NCBI RefSeq assembly: GCF_040954835.1
Contig: NC_090698.1
Location: forward strand, 50,788,284 to 50,852,283
Reading direction: 5' to 3'
Length of the DNA stretch: 64,000 nt
Source: Lepisosteus oculatus
Taxonomy: Eukaryota > Chordata > Actinopteri > Semionotiformes > Lepisosteidae
A program made the translations under genes and the position numbers. Shown piece by piece: positions 50,501-63,200 of this stretch. Every line of letters starts with the position of its first letter. The first letter of the stretch is position 1. The notes beneath the pieces are model-generated. The model made no database searches. It had not been told where the DNA came from and worked only from the letters and a program-made list of their open reading frames with translations.

Positions 50501-52433
50501 TACATTTGTTTGACTTTTTTACTCACTAATCAAATATCAAAATAAATAATATAACTAAAGGCCTATGTAGTTTAGTGCAGTATAAGGTGGACAAATTTGA
50601 TACTTAGACATTCACAAAGCATACACACTTCATGTCCTGCATGTTACTGTATGTTATCAGATTAACAAAACCAGCAGTCCAATTACTGCACTACAGGAGA
50701 GAATTAGAAAGAGTGTGATTTACAAGAGACCAGCAAGTTTGTCATAATGGTCTGGTTTCTGGTAGCTTATTGATCCAAGGACCTTATCAAGGTGTTTCTT
50801 GCTTGATCTTATGGACTGGATCAAGAGATCAACAGACATTTCTAGAGAGTAGTGGAAAAACAGATGTTACTGGCTATTAACTATTCATTCCTTGAGTTTG
50901 TGTCCTCAAGCTTAAGTTAATTTAAAAGCACACTGAGGTAATGAGACCTTTTCTGCACAACATCATTAGAACAATTCCAGGTTCCAGATGCGCCCATCAC
51001 CATAAAGATATCAGATGTTCCTGAAAGAGGTCGTTTACCTAGGCCAAGAAAACAAGTCTTATCTTGAAAAAAGTGTGAGTATGCTAGATAATCAGCATTT
51101 GTTAAATCTTTTCCACATGTGTTATCTATTGATTAAATGATTTAGATAGAGTCTATCTAAAACTTAATTTTTATTAAAAGTGCCTGCTGGGAAATGTTGT
51201 TTCAACAGATGCAAGTGTAAAATTAAAGAACACATGTACCCAAAATGCTCCATAAAGTTGCAATTTGAGTTAAACACCCACAACTGATCGGAAACTTCCA
51301 ATTTGAATATTCTAGTTATCTACTGTATCAATCTAGGCAGGTAATGTAATAGTATGCAAATGTAGTATGAAACAAAATTGATGCATTGATCTAAATATTA
51401 AATTTAAATGTTTCTCTTTGTACCATGCTTTTGTGTACCATGGTCACAAAAGCTGTGGTTGTTTGTATACATATTTCTGTGGTGCATCACTGAAAGCAAC
51501 AGCAGACCTGGCTAATGTGTCAATTGAGACCCTTTCAAGTGTTTACAGATAGCTATTTGGCTGGCAAAAATACCAACATGAAGCGTAGTTTGCACCTCAA
51601 GAAATTACTAAGCCTTTTCCCTCTTCCCACAGCTGCGTGAATTGTTCATGGCTGAATTGTCTCATATCTCCATGGACATTTGTAAACATCTAGTGAAACC
51701 AATGTTACAGTGTTTTGCAACTGTAATTGTTACTGGAGGCATGGCTGACCTGTGCTTTGCGGTATTCACAAATATTTTGGTGTGATGACAATCTTAATGA
51801 AATGCAGCTAAGAAAATGCATATGGATCAGAATATACAGTAATACACAATATTAAATAATTCCCAAAGCAGAAAATGATACAGAAGACATTTTGCAATAG
51901 TTTTACTTCAATCTTGGATTTGGATTCGAAGTTGGATTTCATTACTTCAATAAACACAACAGTGAACATTATTTGCTTTGACATTTATATTTACTGTAAT
52001 ATACACTGGCAGTGAAATCTGTACTTCCTCCATCTTTGATTGATGATATTGTGGAAAATAATATCATAATAGAATGACCTGAAGTAAATTTTAAGGTGTG
52101 TTCTCAGAAGTTAAAAATTAAAATGCAAAAAAACCCAATATTTTAAAGAACGGCATTTATCTGAATCTGGCGCTGCTTGTTCAGGCATTGACCACTCCTA
52201 ATGAACACTACTGTTTAAAGTATTTGTCAACATATTCAAACTGCCTTTGTGTATTGTGTAGATTCCATATACAACATTTCATATGCAGTTCAGTCTTGTA
52301 CAGATGAGGTTATGAAAAGATAATTCAAGTATTCAGAATTCTTAAAGGGATACATAAAGTCAACCCAATAGATTACTTTATGCTTAACAGAAAAACAAGA
52401 ACACAAAAGAGGCCATTAAAACGTAATGAGGAA

Positions 52434-52434
<1 letters not shown>
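47546..52434. other. Intergenic DNA, repeat-poor, no gene recognised
   Basis: AT-rich sequence with only short open stretches (for example 48633-48836 and 49766-50026) lacking domains or splice context. No interspersed repeat is recognised. It could hold regulatory sequence for FBN2, but nothing in the bases shows this directly. Confidence 0.6.
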
Positions 52435-52469
<35 letters not shown>

Positions 52470-52650
52470 TCACTTTATTACCCCTTTACAATTTCTTGAA
52501 TTAGGAATTGTCTTTTCGCATACTCCAGCTTGCTCTCCATGAGACACACAGATAGGGAGAGAGCCTGGGGTCAGAGGGCAGGGTCTGCCATTGTACAGCG
52601 CACTACAAGTATATGTAGGGCTGAGAACAGGAGGAAATTCATACAGCTAA
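52435..52650 (-). mobile_element. tRNA-type SINE (family 2) tail, antisense, with AAT microsatellite
   Basis: AAT repeats (52435-52468) are followed by CACTTTATTACCCC, TTAGGAATTGTCTTTTCGCA, TACTCCAGCTTGCTCTCCAT and GAGACACACAG. These are the reverse complement of the tail of the SINE at 17069. The tRNA-like head is lost. Confidence 0.75.
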
Positions 52651-55600
52651 CTCTGTGCGTGTTTGGAAAAACCTAAAAAGCCAATTCATATTATTCCTTG
52701 AGATGCTCATCTGAACAGTGTTAGAGTGTTTTGGATTTTGGTAGGGGTATTACTAACAGTTCAATGTTGACAATGTCAGTGTTTTGAAAAGAGCTCATTT
52801 GCAGTCAATAAAGACAGCTCCACATTCTGATGGTCCAATAGAGAGGCTGTTTAGTAAATAAACAAATTCCTTTTCAGTATTTAAAATGATGTAATTAGAC
52901 AGTTTTCTGAGCATGTTTTCTTCGATCTGTGATATACAGGTCACACAAAAATTATTGCATTGAGAGTATTATGCACTGTACCTCATGTTTATATAATGCT
53001 GTTTAACACATTCAAGATCATCATCATTTTTGGATTTTTCTTAATTTTAGTACGGATTCTTAATTCCAAAGCATTTAGATATTACAAAGTTGGAAGCATC
53101 AAGGATGAGATGTGGTCTTCCAAAGTTATACTTTGAATGTTTTGAATCACAAAAACAATGGCAATGCTGAATGGAAAATTGCAATATGAAGGAAGTATTT
53201 GCAGTCATACAAGCCAAATGTCAACGTTGTGTATATTCTGTATGAAAACACATGTCATAATGATAAAAAGTGGTTTTATGCATGTCTTATTAAATTTTGT
53301 TATGCTCTAGGATCCTCCAACTGTGACATTATAGAAAACACAAGTGGTTACTTTACTGACAAACTCCGGGGCAGTCAGATTTACAAATCTTCATACTCAT
53401 TAACTTGGAAACTAAATTTTAAACAAATCTAAGCATTCCAATTTTGTATGTTTAGTGTATTGAAATTTAATTTCTGATTAATTAAAAAATCCAAAGCCTT
53501 CCACTAACAATTCTATGAACCCTACGGTATACTGTATGAATATTACAATACAAAATATATTAAAAGCTATGAATCCACATCAAACAAGCTTTTAATGAAT
53601 TATGTTAACTGCTAACATTTTATTCATCAAAATAATTTGATAATTAAATACAACATACCTCATAAACTTTTATACAGATGTCCATTGATTGTTTGATTTA
53701 CTGAAGTATAGTAATGCAGAGTTTTGTAATGTTAATTTATTAGTATCAGAGAAAAGATTGTTTGGTAATGTTTATAATAAGGCCTGTTAATAAGTAATTT
53801 AGTTGTAAATACTGGTCAGACTTTTATACAGTTTTTTACAGCTTTTATTTAGCTATTTAGCTATAAAAAACTGCTTTTGGAGTTCTCCACATTCTCATTT
53901 AATATTAATGAAGAAAAATCTCCATCATTTTATACTATTTTTGCTTTTTGACTTCCTATTAATCCAACTAGGAAGTGGTCAAAATGTGAAAAAGAAAACC
54001 CTAACAGTAAGTAAATAGCAATAACATAACAATAAGTCAAAGATTTTCCAAGCTAAACAAATATATTATTCCCCAAATCATTCTGAAAAACTCGAAAAAA
54101 ATGTTTTTAAATAAATACTAAAATATTTTATTGAATTCTATGTATAAATTTATTGCAAGCATAATTTAATTTCTTTCTGCAAAAAGGCTCATGTTTGATA
54201 CCTCTTGAGAAGTAACAGAATTGTTTTCACATATTTACTGTATGTTTTGTTTGGTATACAGGTAGGGAAAACCAGTGAACGGTTTTAAGGGAGTTTATTT
54301 ACCTAAGGGAACACTGACAAGCAGCACAATGACCCTGAAGTTGCCAGAGTCATTCTTTAATTTTTAAGTACCCATTGATAGATGAAATATGTTTACAGTG
54401 TTTGGCTGACTCACCATGCTGAAAAGCCAGTCACGCTTATAAACTCCTTTTGTTGCATGAGAGTTTGTTACATATAAACGCTTGATGTCTAGGAGGTGTT
54501 GCTATTTTTTGTTGCATGTTTATTTTCATTGATTTTCTAACACACATTCTTATCAGGATTCTTCTCACAATTTTATCTGTCACAGATGGGTATCTCCATC
54601 TGTGTCTGAGAATAGCTGCTGGGATGCATTTATGTCGTTATGTCATGAATGGGGAGTGATTGGTCTGCCAGTTTCATGTACACAGATGCTAATTATTGCC
54701 TAAATGGCAAACGCAGGAATAAAAGGAAAGTTAGGGAATTAGAAAACAGGTAGGTAGCGTCTCAACTATAAATGGCCAGTTTAAGATAATAATTACAGTT
54801 TACAACTCAGATTCTAAAAAACATCCTAAACAAGATTCTAAAAAGGTGACTTACCTGTAGATATCATGACAGACAGCTATGGTATCATTCAAACCTTTGA
54901 GACAAAGTAAAGTACAATAGCTCAACTTGTCAACTAGCATCATATTATGATTTGAAAATTGATGATGATGAAAGATTATTTCATTTTGTTCACCTTGTTT
55001 CATTTAGTTGCTTAATATGTATAAATGAATGCTCTACTGCTGTGTCTGCTGGATGATGGGGTCACTTTAAGTTCACAGGTTTCACACAATAAATGTGTCA
55101 CAATGGAAACTTTGGAAGCTTGTACTTTCATGGAAGAGAATCTGAATCTAAATTAAAAACATAGTGTTTCTGTTACAAAATACAGTATCTTGTGACTGAA
55201 ATATTTTTTCAACAGACTTCAGTTTATGACAGAAAAAGTTAGAAAGCTTTATTTTTTACTAGAACTGTGTTTTTTTAAGGTTAAAAAAACAAACCTTAAA
55301 TATTTGTTAAAATCAGAAATAATAAATTGTATTGTGACATTCAGATTCAGAATTGTTGACTAAGAACTACACAAGTATTGTTGTACCCATTTAAAAGCAG
55401 AACCTTGTAGAATTCCGATATAATTCTGTATAATTCATTTACAGTCCAAGATAAAAGAAACATTATTCTATCTGTATTTACCAATGGAAAATAAAGACAC
55501 TAGATTATTTTAAACCTAAGCTTCGTTGTTTAGTTTGTCAGCAACTCTTCTTATGTTCATACAGTATGTGTCTTTTCTACATGCATTCATGACATCAGTT

Positions 55601-56984
55601 GTAATCTTTGATGGTATGTGGTTTTCCTACAAAGAACTGTGATGTATTTTTGGGGGAACCTCCCTGTTTTATGTAAGTATTAGGTAATACAGTATATGAT
55701 ATTTGACTACACCTGTGATCTAATTTTGAATTTCCTATAGTTTCTCCTTTATACATAGCATTCTAACAGTAGTCAATGGGTTGAAGTTGCAGGTCAGCAA
55801 AGTTGAGTTTTTTAGGAATGGTTACTGAGCTTATATTAGGTCTTATTAGCGAGAGACATGTCTGGAAGAGAAGCATGTAATTGGAAGACATATGTCACTT
55901 GATAACTTAATTTTGACATTTACAATTAAGTGCCATTTTCATACAAAAAAGACAGGCAGACAGGGCAAATATACAGTATTTGCTTTGGTGCAATTGCATC
56001 TTTCCTCCAAGTCAGGACATTAAACGGTATGCTTCGATTTAATTCATTATAGCCAAAATATGGCATCTTGTTAATTCTGTGCCACCTGGAACTGACCACC
56101 AAGCCACTGTGTAATTAGTTATAAGTATATGTTTCTTCTGCCTATGTTATTTGGACCTACAGTGTATTTCTAGATTGCTGTTTCTAATGCATTAGTAGGC
56201 AGTAATGTTTCTGAAATAAATAGCGTTTTATTGCTATTAAAATAGTTTATGCTTCTTCTACTGTAAATCTATTTGTAAGCTTAAAAATGTCAGCAAAAAG
56301 TTTTACCTTAACAATGGAAACTGAAAGCTCGTATTGTGATTGCATTTCCTTTATGTATGGAAAAAAAAAACATTCCTCAGAAGAAATATTTTGGCAGTTT
56401 ATTCCTGTATTGAAAATGTTACCAAGTTATTCAATCTTTCTGTTATATACAAAAAAATCTTCTTTTGTGAAAAGCGGACATTGAGAAATTATTTTGAAAC
56501 CTTAGACTTCCCAGAGTAGTGTTATTTGGTTCCAGTGCAGATGACATTGCTATAAAGAAGTGCTTTTAAAAACAATTCATATTTTAATATATTGGATAAT
56601 ATTGTCTGTCTTTGGTACTATCATTCCTAATAACAGCTTGCCTTACTGTTTGTTCTAATTTAAAATTAATTGAATAAGGAAGTGAATACAGTGCTTTAAA
56701 TTATGTATTTATAAATTGGTTATAAGTAAATGTAAGCTTTATGGTAAGACCTAAATCCAATAATGTTGTTAATAAAGCTGGTTTTACATTGCATAATGTA
56801 TGGTCCGTACTATCCTATGCATGGATAGGATGCAGTGCCTTTTTTTTCTGTAGTTAAAAGGACATTGTGTTTTCTGATAAATGTATTATAGTCAACTCCT
56901 GGAATACATTGGTTTTAACAACGCTAATCCTTGGTCCAATAAGTAACAAGACTACTGTCAAAAAATCCAAAGCCAGGTATTTTT
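52651..56984. other. Intergenic DNA, repeat-poor, no gene recognised
   Basis: AT-rich with short, domain-free open stretches only. No RNA gene, mobile element or exon is recognised. Confidence 0.6.
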
Positions 56985-57292
56985 TTCTTCCATTCCTTTT
57001 CTAACCACTTTATCCATCAGTGGGGTAAGGCAGTCTAGAGCCTATGGCAGAAAGCAACAGGCACATGGCAGGATACACCCTGGATGGGATGCCAGTCCAT
57101 TAGTGGGAAAACACAAACACACACTCATACCAGGGACAACGTTTCCCAGAAACCAATAACATACTAGTACAGTATGTCTATGGGCTGTGGGAGGAAACCC
57201 ACATGTAAATGTGGAGAACCTACAAACTCCATGTAGATAGCACCCCAAAAATTTAACCTAGGGCCCCAGTGCACTACCATGCTGCCCCACAC
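56985..57292 (-). mobile_element. tRNA-type SINE (family 1), antisense
   Basis: Has CTAACCACTTTATCCATCAG, CCTGGATGGGATGCCAGTCC, GTTTCCCAGAAACCAATAAC and GGGCTGTGGGAGGAAACCC, and ends at the antisense head CACTACCATGCTGCCCC. It is the most complete antisense copy of this family here. Confidence 0.82.
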
Positions 57293-59586
57293 CATTGACA
57301 CAGTATGTTTTGTTCATTTCATGTTTATTTACCAGTGCTTAGAAAAGTACTGCACTGTATGTGTGACGTATAAAAGACAATGGGAAGTTGCCAGTATTTA
57401 CTCTAATCTATATACAGTACTTCTTATCTATATAGCTAATATAAGAGCACATCTGTAAGAAATTAGCACTCCGTCTTTCCCCGTAATTGTTTTGTCTCCT
57501 TGGTTAGTTGAAATGAGCCTTCTTTCTTTGGATGAAGACAAACTGCAAATTAACAGCTCCAGCTCCCACTTTGATTCTTCAGAAACTGATGTGGGAGGAT
57601 AGGTAAATCAAAGAACCATCCAACCACGCAGGCTCTTAAAAGAACCTCAAAGTGAGTTTTGTAAAACTTAATGGTCTTCTTTTTTTACTTCTGTTGTCAA
57701 GGGTTTGAGCTAATTTATCTTGTCCTTACATATTCTGTTTCTGTTGTTTTATTGTATAGTATTTCATTTTTTAATCTTCTAGAGACGTTCAGCTTTTTCC
57801 TTTTTTCACTGACATACAACAGAAATCACATTATACACAGTACAATGACAGTTACAGTATATTTGGGAGTTGGCAAATTGTTTTGAAAATGAATCATGAA
57901 GTAAGTTTAAAAAAATAATGTATGTCTTATTTGACTTTGTTCTAAATTATCATTATTATTCAAGACTTATTGTTGCACTTTATTAAAAGTCAAGCGATTT
58001 GTTGGAATCACATGTAGGACATAGATACAAAGTATCTTGGAAGATTGGAAGAATGATTTTCCCAGAAAAGATATGCTTTGATGCTCAGCTCTTTCTCTTT
58101 CACTCGCAACAAGCCACATTAGGAACACAGTAGTAGGTCTGATTGAAAAACAGTTGGTCACTGTTATTCAATCTGTGTATGAACATGGAAAAAAACAGCC
58201 CTTCACTTACTGTATATTCTTTGAAGACGTTTTTAACACACTGATTTTCTGTACAATATGTGCATGTGCAGTGTGAAAGGCATTGCACTCACTTTGAAGA
58301 CATTTTACAAAAACTCAGAAAAAAAGTTCCATATCGGCTATTTTAGGAAGTTTAGTTCTTTGGATTAATCTTGAAATGACCTGTTTTAGAGGCAAAGACC
58401 TGGGGCAATAGGTTGAAGTGGTTTGTTAATTTTCTGGCTACTACTGTAACTACTCTAGAAAATCAAGCCACTATAGCCCAAGGTCCCAGCAGCAGGGCTG
58501 GTTTTCTTCATTATTGTGCTCTTTCCATAGAGATGCTGAAAGTAAAATGAATTGGTTTAGTTTTTTTTTTCAATTGTTGGTATGTTTTTATGCATAATTC
58601 TTGTATTTACAGTATGTAGTTTTATTTTCTTCTTCATTATTTCTTCTTATTTTCTTCTTCATTATCCTCTTAAGATTTGAATAAAATCTGCAGGGCTTGT
58701 AACTATCCCAGTCTATTGACGCAATATATTTACTTTGTATGGTGTTATAATCTGCAGTGGACATGATAACCTACACATTTCAGACTCATCAAATATCATT
58801 ACATAACATCTACAGATAATATGCTCTGACTTTCATACAGCATACAGTATATAAACTTAGTCAAGAAGCACAGTGGGATCTCTCTTTGATCCAATATAAA
58901 TAATGTATACCACAAAATTGTATGGTAGACAATAACATTGCTATTAACATTTCATTATGTCAACTGTTAATAAAATCTACAGAATAAATTGTTTACAGAC
59001 AATTTTTGATTTTGCAGTTTTGTACAGTATTATTTAAGTAGCATATAAATCGGTAACAAAAGCATGTCTGGTCATGGGGACATACTAGTCACTTTTAATT
59101 TCTCCCTGTGTTCGAACTGGCCATAGTGATGTCTTGTGAGTTGCTAAACATGCTTAATTAAAATTGAGGTAACCAATAGTTAATTCAGAGGTCAGCTATA
59201 AACAAATCTGTCACAGCATGTAAAAGAAAAGTGTCTGTGTATTCCGTAATTTTTTTAAATCAACTACTTTGTAGAATTGTGCAATGGTTAAATTGGGAAT
59301 GAGATTTGTGTTGTTGTTTTTTTTGTATTTGTACAGTGGGGAACAAGGTGTCTTTTGTCCAGAGTAATTTACTCATATGGTTTTGAAAACATCAAGAAAA
59401 TAATATGCTTTCATTTTCAGTTTATTAAATTTAAGACAGGTATAGTTTAAAAGGGACTCAATTTGTACGTGATGACTTGCTATTATAACGTAACATATTA
59501 CCAATTTATTCTTACTGTTGTGCACAGATGTATCTTAATGTATAGGACAGTATATACAGTACTATTATAAAGAACTGTAAACTTTA
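57293..59586. other. Intergenic DNA before the FBN2 promoter
   Basis: AT-rich with no recognised gene or repeat. TACAGTA words are frequent near 57412, 58611 and 58851. Confidence 0.6.
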
Positions 59587-60078
59587 TTAGTACCACCCAC
59601 TTAAAATTGTCCAGGGTCTCCTGAGTTCTGGAAATAATTGAAGAGAAAACTTAATTCTGTCCACCGCCCCTTTCTCTGAAAACACCCACGTGTAGATTTG
59701 ATTTGTACCAACTGACAGCCTGCAGCCCCAAAACCTCAGACTATTTTGTTCTCTTCCAAGCTCAGATCGTTTCGGAGTGCTGAGGTGTTCAAGCTTTTTG
59801 TAAACCTGCTCGATACTGGCTGCTTTTTTAACAACCCGCAATGGCTCAAAACTGAGCATGCGATTCGTGAAAAGCAGAGACCTGTTCGAACAGATACAGT
59901 TTTTCTTTCTTTGAAATCTTCTTTCTCCCCGATTTCCCAAAGGCAGAGGAATTGGTGAATGGTTACTTTTCGGAAACAACTTGATACGCTTCTCTGGGCT
60001 TAACCGAAATCAGAAAGAAGCACTTTGCACGGATTGAAGTAAAACACTGCAGTTCTGTGAACTTGAAGGTTTTGTATT
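59587..60078 (+). promoter_or_regulatory. Probable FBN2 promoter and 5' UTR
   Basis: CpG and GC content rise clearly against the AT-rich flanks (for example around 59760-59860 and 59930-60030), and no TATA box is obvious near the start. The region runs directly into the FBN2 start codon, so it must hold the 5' UTR. The transcription start is not placed. A 130-codon antisense frame here has no domain and is taken as chance. Confidence 0.55.
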
Positions 60079-60260
60079 ATGGGGACTCGGTGGATTCTAC
60101 AGTACTTTATAGGATCTGTAGCGTTATCAGCTCTCTCAGTGCTGACAGTAACAGGACAAATTCCCGCAAACCATGAAAAAGACCAATTCAAGGCAGATGA
60201 GGAGAAAATCTCAGCATTGAGCAGAGTGAGAAGGAGAGGACAACAAGACTTTCTTAGAGG
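60079..60260 (+). CDS. fbn2: fbn2 exon 1: signal peptide, propeptide, furin site
   Basis: [20 protein letters not shown] forms the signal peptide core. The propeptide is short and acidic/basic, ending in [14 protein letters not shown]. The donor is GTAAGA after GG of a split Gly codon. Confidence 0.94.
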
Positions 60261-63200
60261 GTAAGAAAGTTTTTAGCTCCCATATAAACCCCCAGGCCTT
60301 TGCTTTTTAATGTTGATAACTGGAAAGTAATCGGAAATTAAAGCGCTTTACCTGCTTATTCAGGGGAATTAGAGGATATGTCAACGTGGTCAAATTTGCA
60401 CATCACCGCTCTAAGATGGAATTAACAGTCTTAACGTTCAGTTGTAAAATAAGAGAGTAATACTTTGTTCGCTTTGAATATGCGTTGGAATCCTGTTTAA
60501 TTCATGTGTAGAGTATTAATTTAAATTAGGCTAGATTTGATTGCTGCATATGAGGAAACAAATAATGGCACGTTGCTTAAAACTGCATTATACGTTCAGC
60601 ATATTTACAGTAGGTTTTGAATTTCGAAAATTAAGTTTTTCATATTTACATATTATTTGTTTACAAATATATAAATATAGTTTTATTATTGTAATGATGG
60701 TAGAATTTTTTTTATTTTGTGTTTTGCGATCTAGGTTGTGCTTTGGTAAATTGGTTATGTAACTTTATTTTGTATTATTGCTTAAATGTCCGGAACATTT
60801 GGATTGATTTAATGTAATTTGCTTCGGAATTATGCGGAATTAAGTGTTCCCTTAAAATATCATACATTACAACAGGCCAAATGTGTGCGGGTCTCGATTC
60901 CATTCCTATTGCTGTCCTGGCTGGAAAACATTACCTGGAGGAAACCAGTGCATTGTCCGTGAGTACTAAGTGTTGAAGCAGATGCAAATAAACACATCTG
61001 TGTATGTTTGTACTGTACTGTAGGTGCAGTAAAATTCGCACACACGATTTGCTAATTTCATACAACCGATAGTGGGCACTACAGTATGTCACGATACCCA
61101 TACATTCTTTTAATTCTTAAATCTTTAGGGCAATGAGGATTGAAATTGTTCAGCACCGATAATCTTACTAAATTATATACTGTAAATGTTCAAGTATTGA
61201 AGGCTGCTGTATGTTTGATACCACAATGAATAATAGTTATGAAAACCTAGGCTTTGACAGGTTATTTTATTATTGTATTTTGTCAATGCATATAAATATC
61301 TAAACAATTATTTATGAATGTATTTTGAAGGAAGAAATGTGAATGAATTACAGAATAATTTAGACTAATTCTTTCATAGTTGTGGAATAACACTGACTCA
61401 TATAAAGTAGATTCAGTATTATGCAGATGGTTTACTTAATGTGCGCTTAGAGGTTAATTACTATAAAATTGTCGTTCTGACTTTTTATTAGTCTAAAATA
61501 GTTTTTTTTTTATTTAACAAAAAGGGTTGAAAAAAGGATTGATATAAATTCCAGTCAGAACTGGGTAGTAAGGGAGGATTGGATTGTGTGTTGAAGTGGT
61601 GTCAGTGGTAAAGCACTTGCTAATGTTTGCAAGAAATTAATGAAGGATTTTTAAAACCCTTAAATGTTTCTTTGAACGCTACAACAGTGAATTTGTTGGT
61701 TGGGAACTATCAAATGAAATATCTGCTTTTTTGCATTTTTGTACATGTATACGATGCATTTTTTTAACCTATTGTATTACACTCAACTGCTGCTCCCCTT
61801 TAACTGTATGTTCTGTCGCAATTGAGTTCTGTCTTTTGGGATTAAGTCAAGAATAGTTTTACGTTTTCTTAGATTTTTACTTTGTAATTCTAATTTAAAA
61901 TAAAAAAATACTAAAATGGAATCCGTGAAGAAGTTTTTTTTTCATTTTAGTGAAGACTTTAGAGTTTTAGGTGGTAGGAGTGCATGGAGGAAGAGGTGAC
62001 TCTGAGACAAGTGGAAGGAGAAATGAGTAGCAGAAGAGAGGGAAGAGGAATATTTGAGGACCATCAGCATAAAAATAAAAAGAAGCCTTAAGAAGCAATA
62101 AGAGATACTAGGTTGTAAGTGTGCAGAGAGACCAGTAGGGAACCAACGACAGTTAATCCTCAGCGTCGATACACAAGATAATAGAGTGGTTCACTGTGTA
62201 AATGATGGCAGAACGATGTGCTACACAAAAACTACTTTTATAGAGCTTCATTATGCAAATGTAAAGAAAACCATAAGCCACCAAGCGGAATTTTAAAGGC
62301 AAAGCCAGCCAGAGGTGTTTAACTCCCACCTCACACTGGTACACTTGTGGCCAAACCTCAATTTTACTGTACAGTATAAAAATCCAAAGACTCACTTTCA
62401 TCATGCAAGGTCTCAGCCCTTGACAGGAGCCTAAATTATAGTTAGAGGGGTAACTTCTGCACTTCCATTTTGCTGTTACAGTTTGAAGGATATGTTGGCC
62501 AAGTGCATGGAAGTTATTGGAGACTATAATGAAAAAGTGGTGAAGAGGCGTACCATCTCTTACCGTCCCTTTTAAGTAACCGATTCTTTGAACCTACTGG
62601 CTGGCCGTTGTACTGTATATCCGTCAGTGATGTTGTCAGAGCCACTGTTGTCCTTTGTGGAGGAAAAGCTGCATTCAAAAGCACTTTCAGTCAGTACAAA
62701 CCTCTATTACAAAGCTCCATTTAAACCTGTTTGGATATTATAAAATATTTTTTCATGGGTTTTTAACATCACGACCAAACGAGAAAAAAAAACATATTGA
62801 AAGGACAATATAAATCACCTAATTAAATAAGTATAAGGTAACATTGTAATTAGAAAGTACTGCAGGATTCATTTCAGGACACCAAAAGGTGTTTAAACAG
62901 TTATAGCCCCTAGTTTATAACAGGAAAAGGTTTAGTAAAAGTCTGTGTTAAATATCTAAATATTTGGATGTGCTTACATTTTGTCTGTGGTCTGAAAAAC
63001 GTTTAAATATGACTTGGATTCTGTTTAGTTTTAAACAAGTCTCCTGCTCATGAGCAGTTGAATAGCTGAGTACACAGTACACTCTCAAGGATTATGTTCA
63101 CTTCTACAAATGTTAACCACATGTCCTCTTCTTGCTGCATTTGTTTGTTTCACTGTCCATGTCTTGTATGAGTCCAGTTTCAGCCTCATAATGCTTCTGC

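Noticed and set aside
59587..59979. 130-codon minus-strand open frame before FBN2
   Set aside because: No recognisable domain; it overlaps the GC-richer promoter/5' UTR, where long antisense frames arise easily.
62480..62573. Segment reading [18 protein letters not shown] after a CAG, considered as an FBN2 exon or mariner remnant
   Set aside because: Does not fit fibrillin (no EGF Cys pattern) and exon 2 splices in phase to exon 3 without it; the mariner-like similarity is too short.
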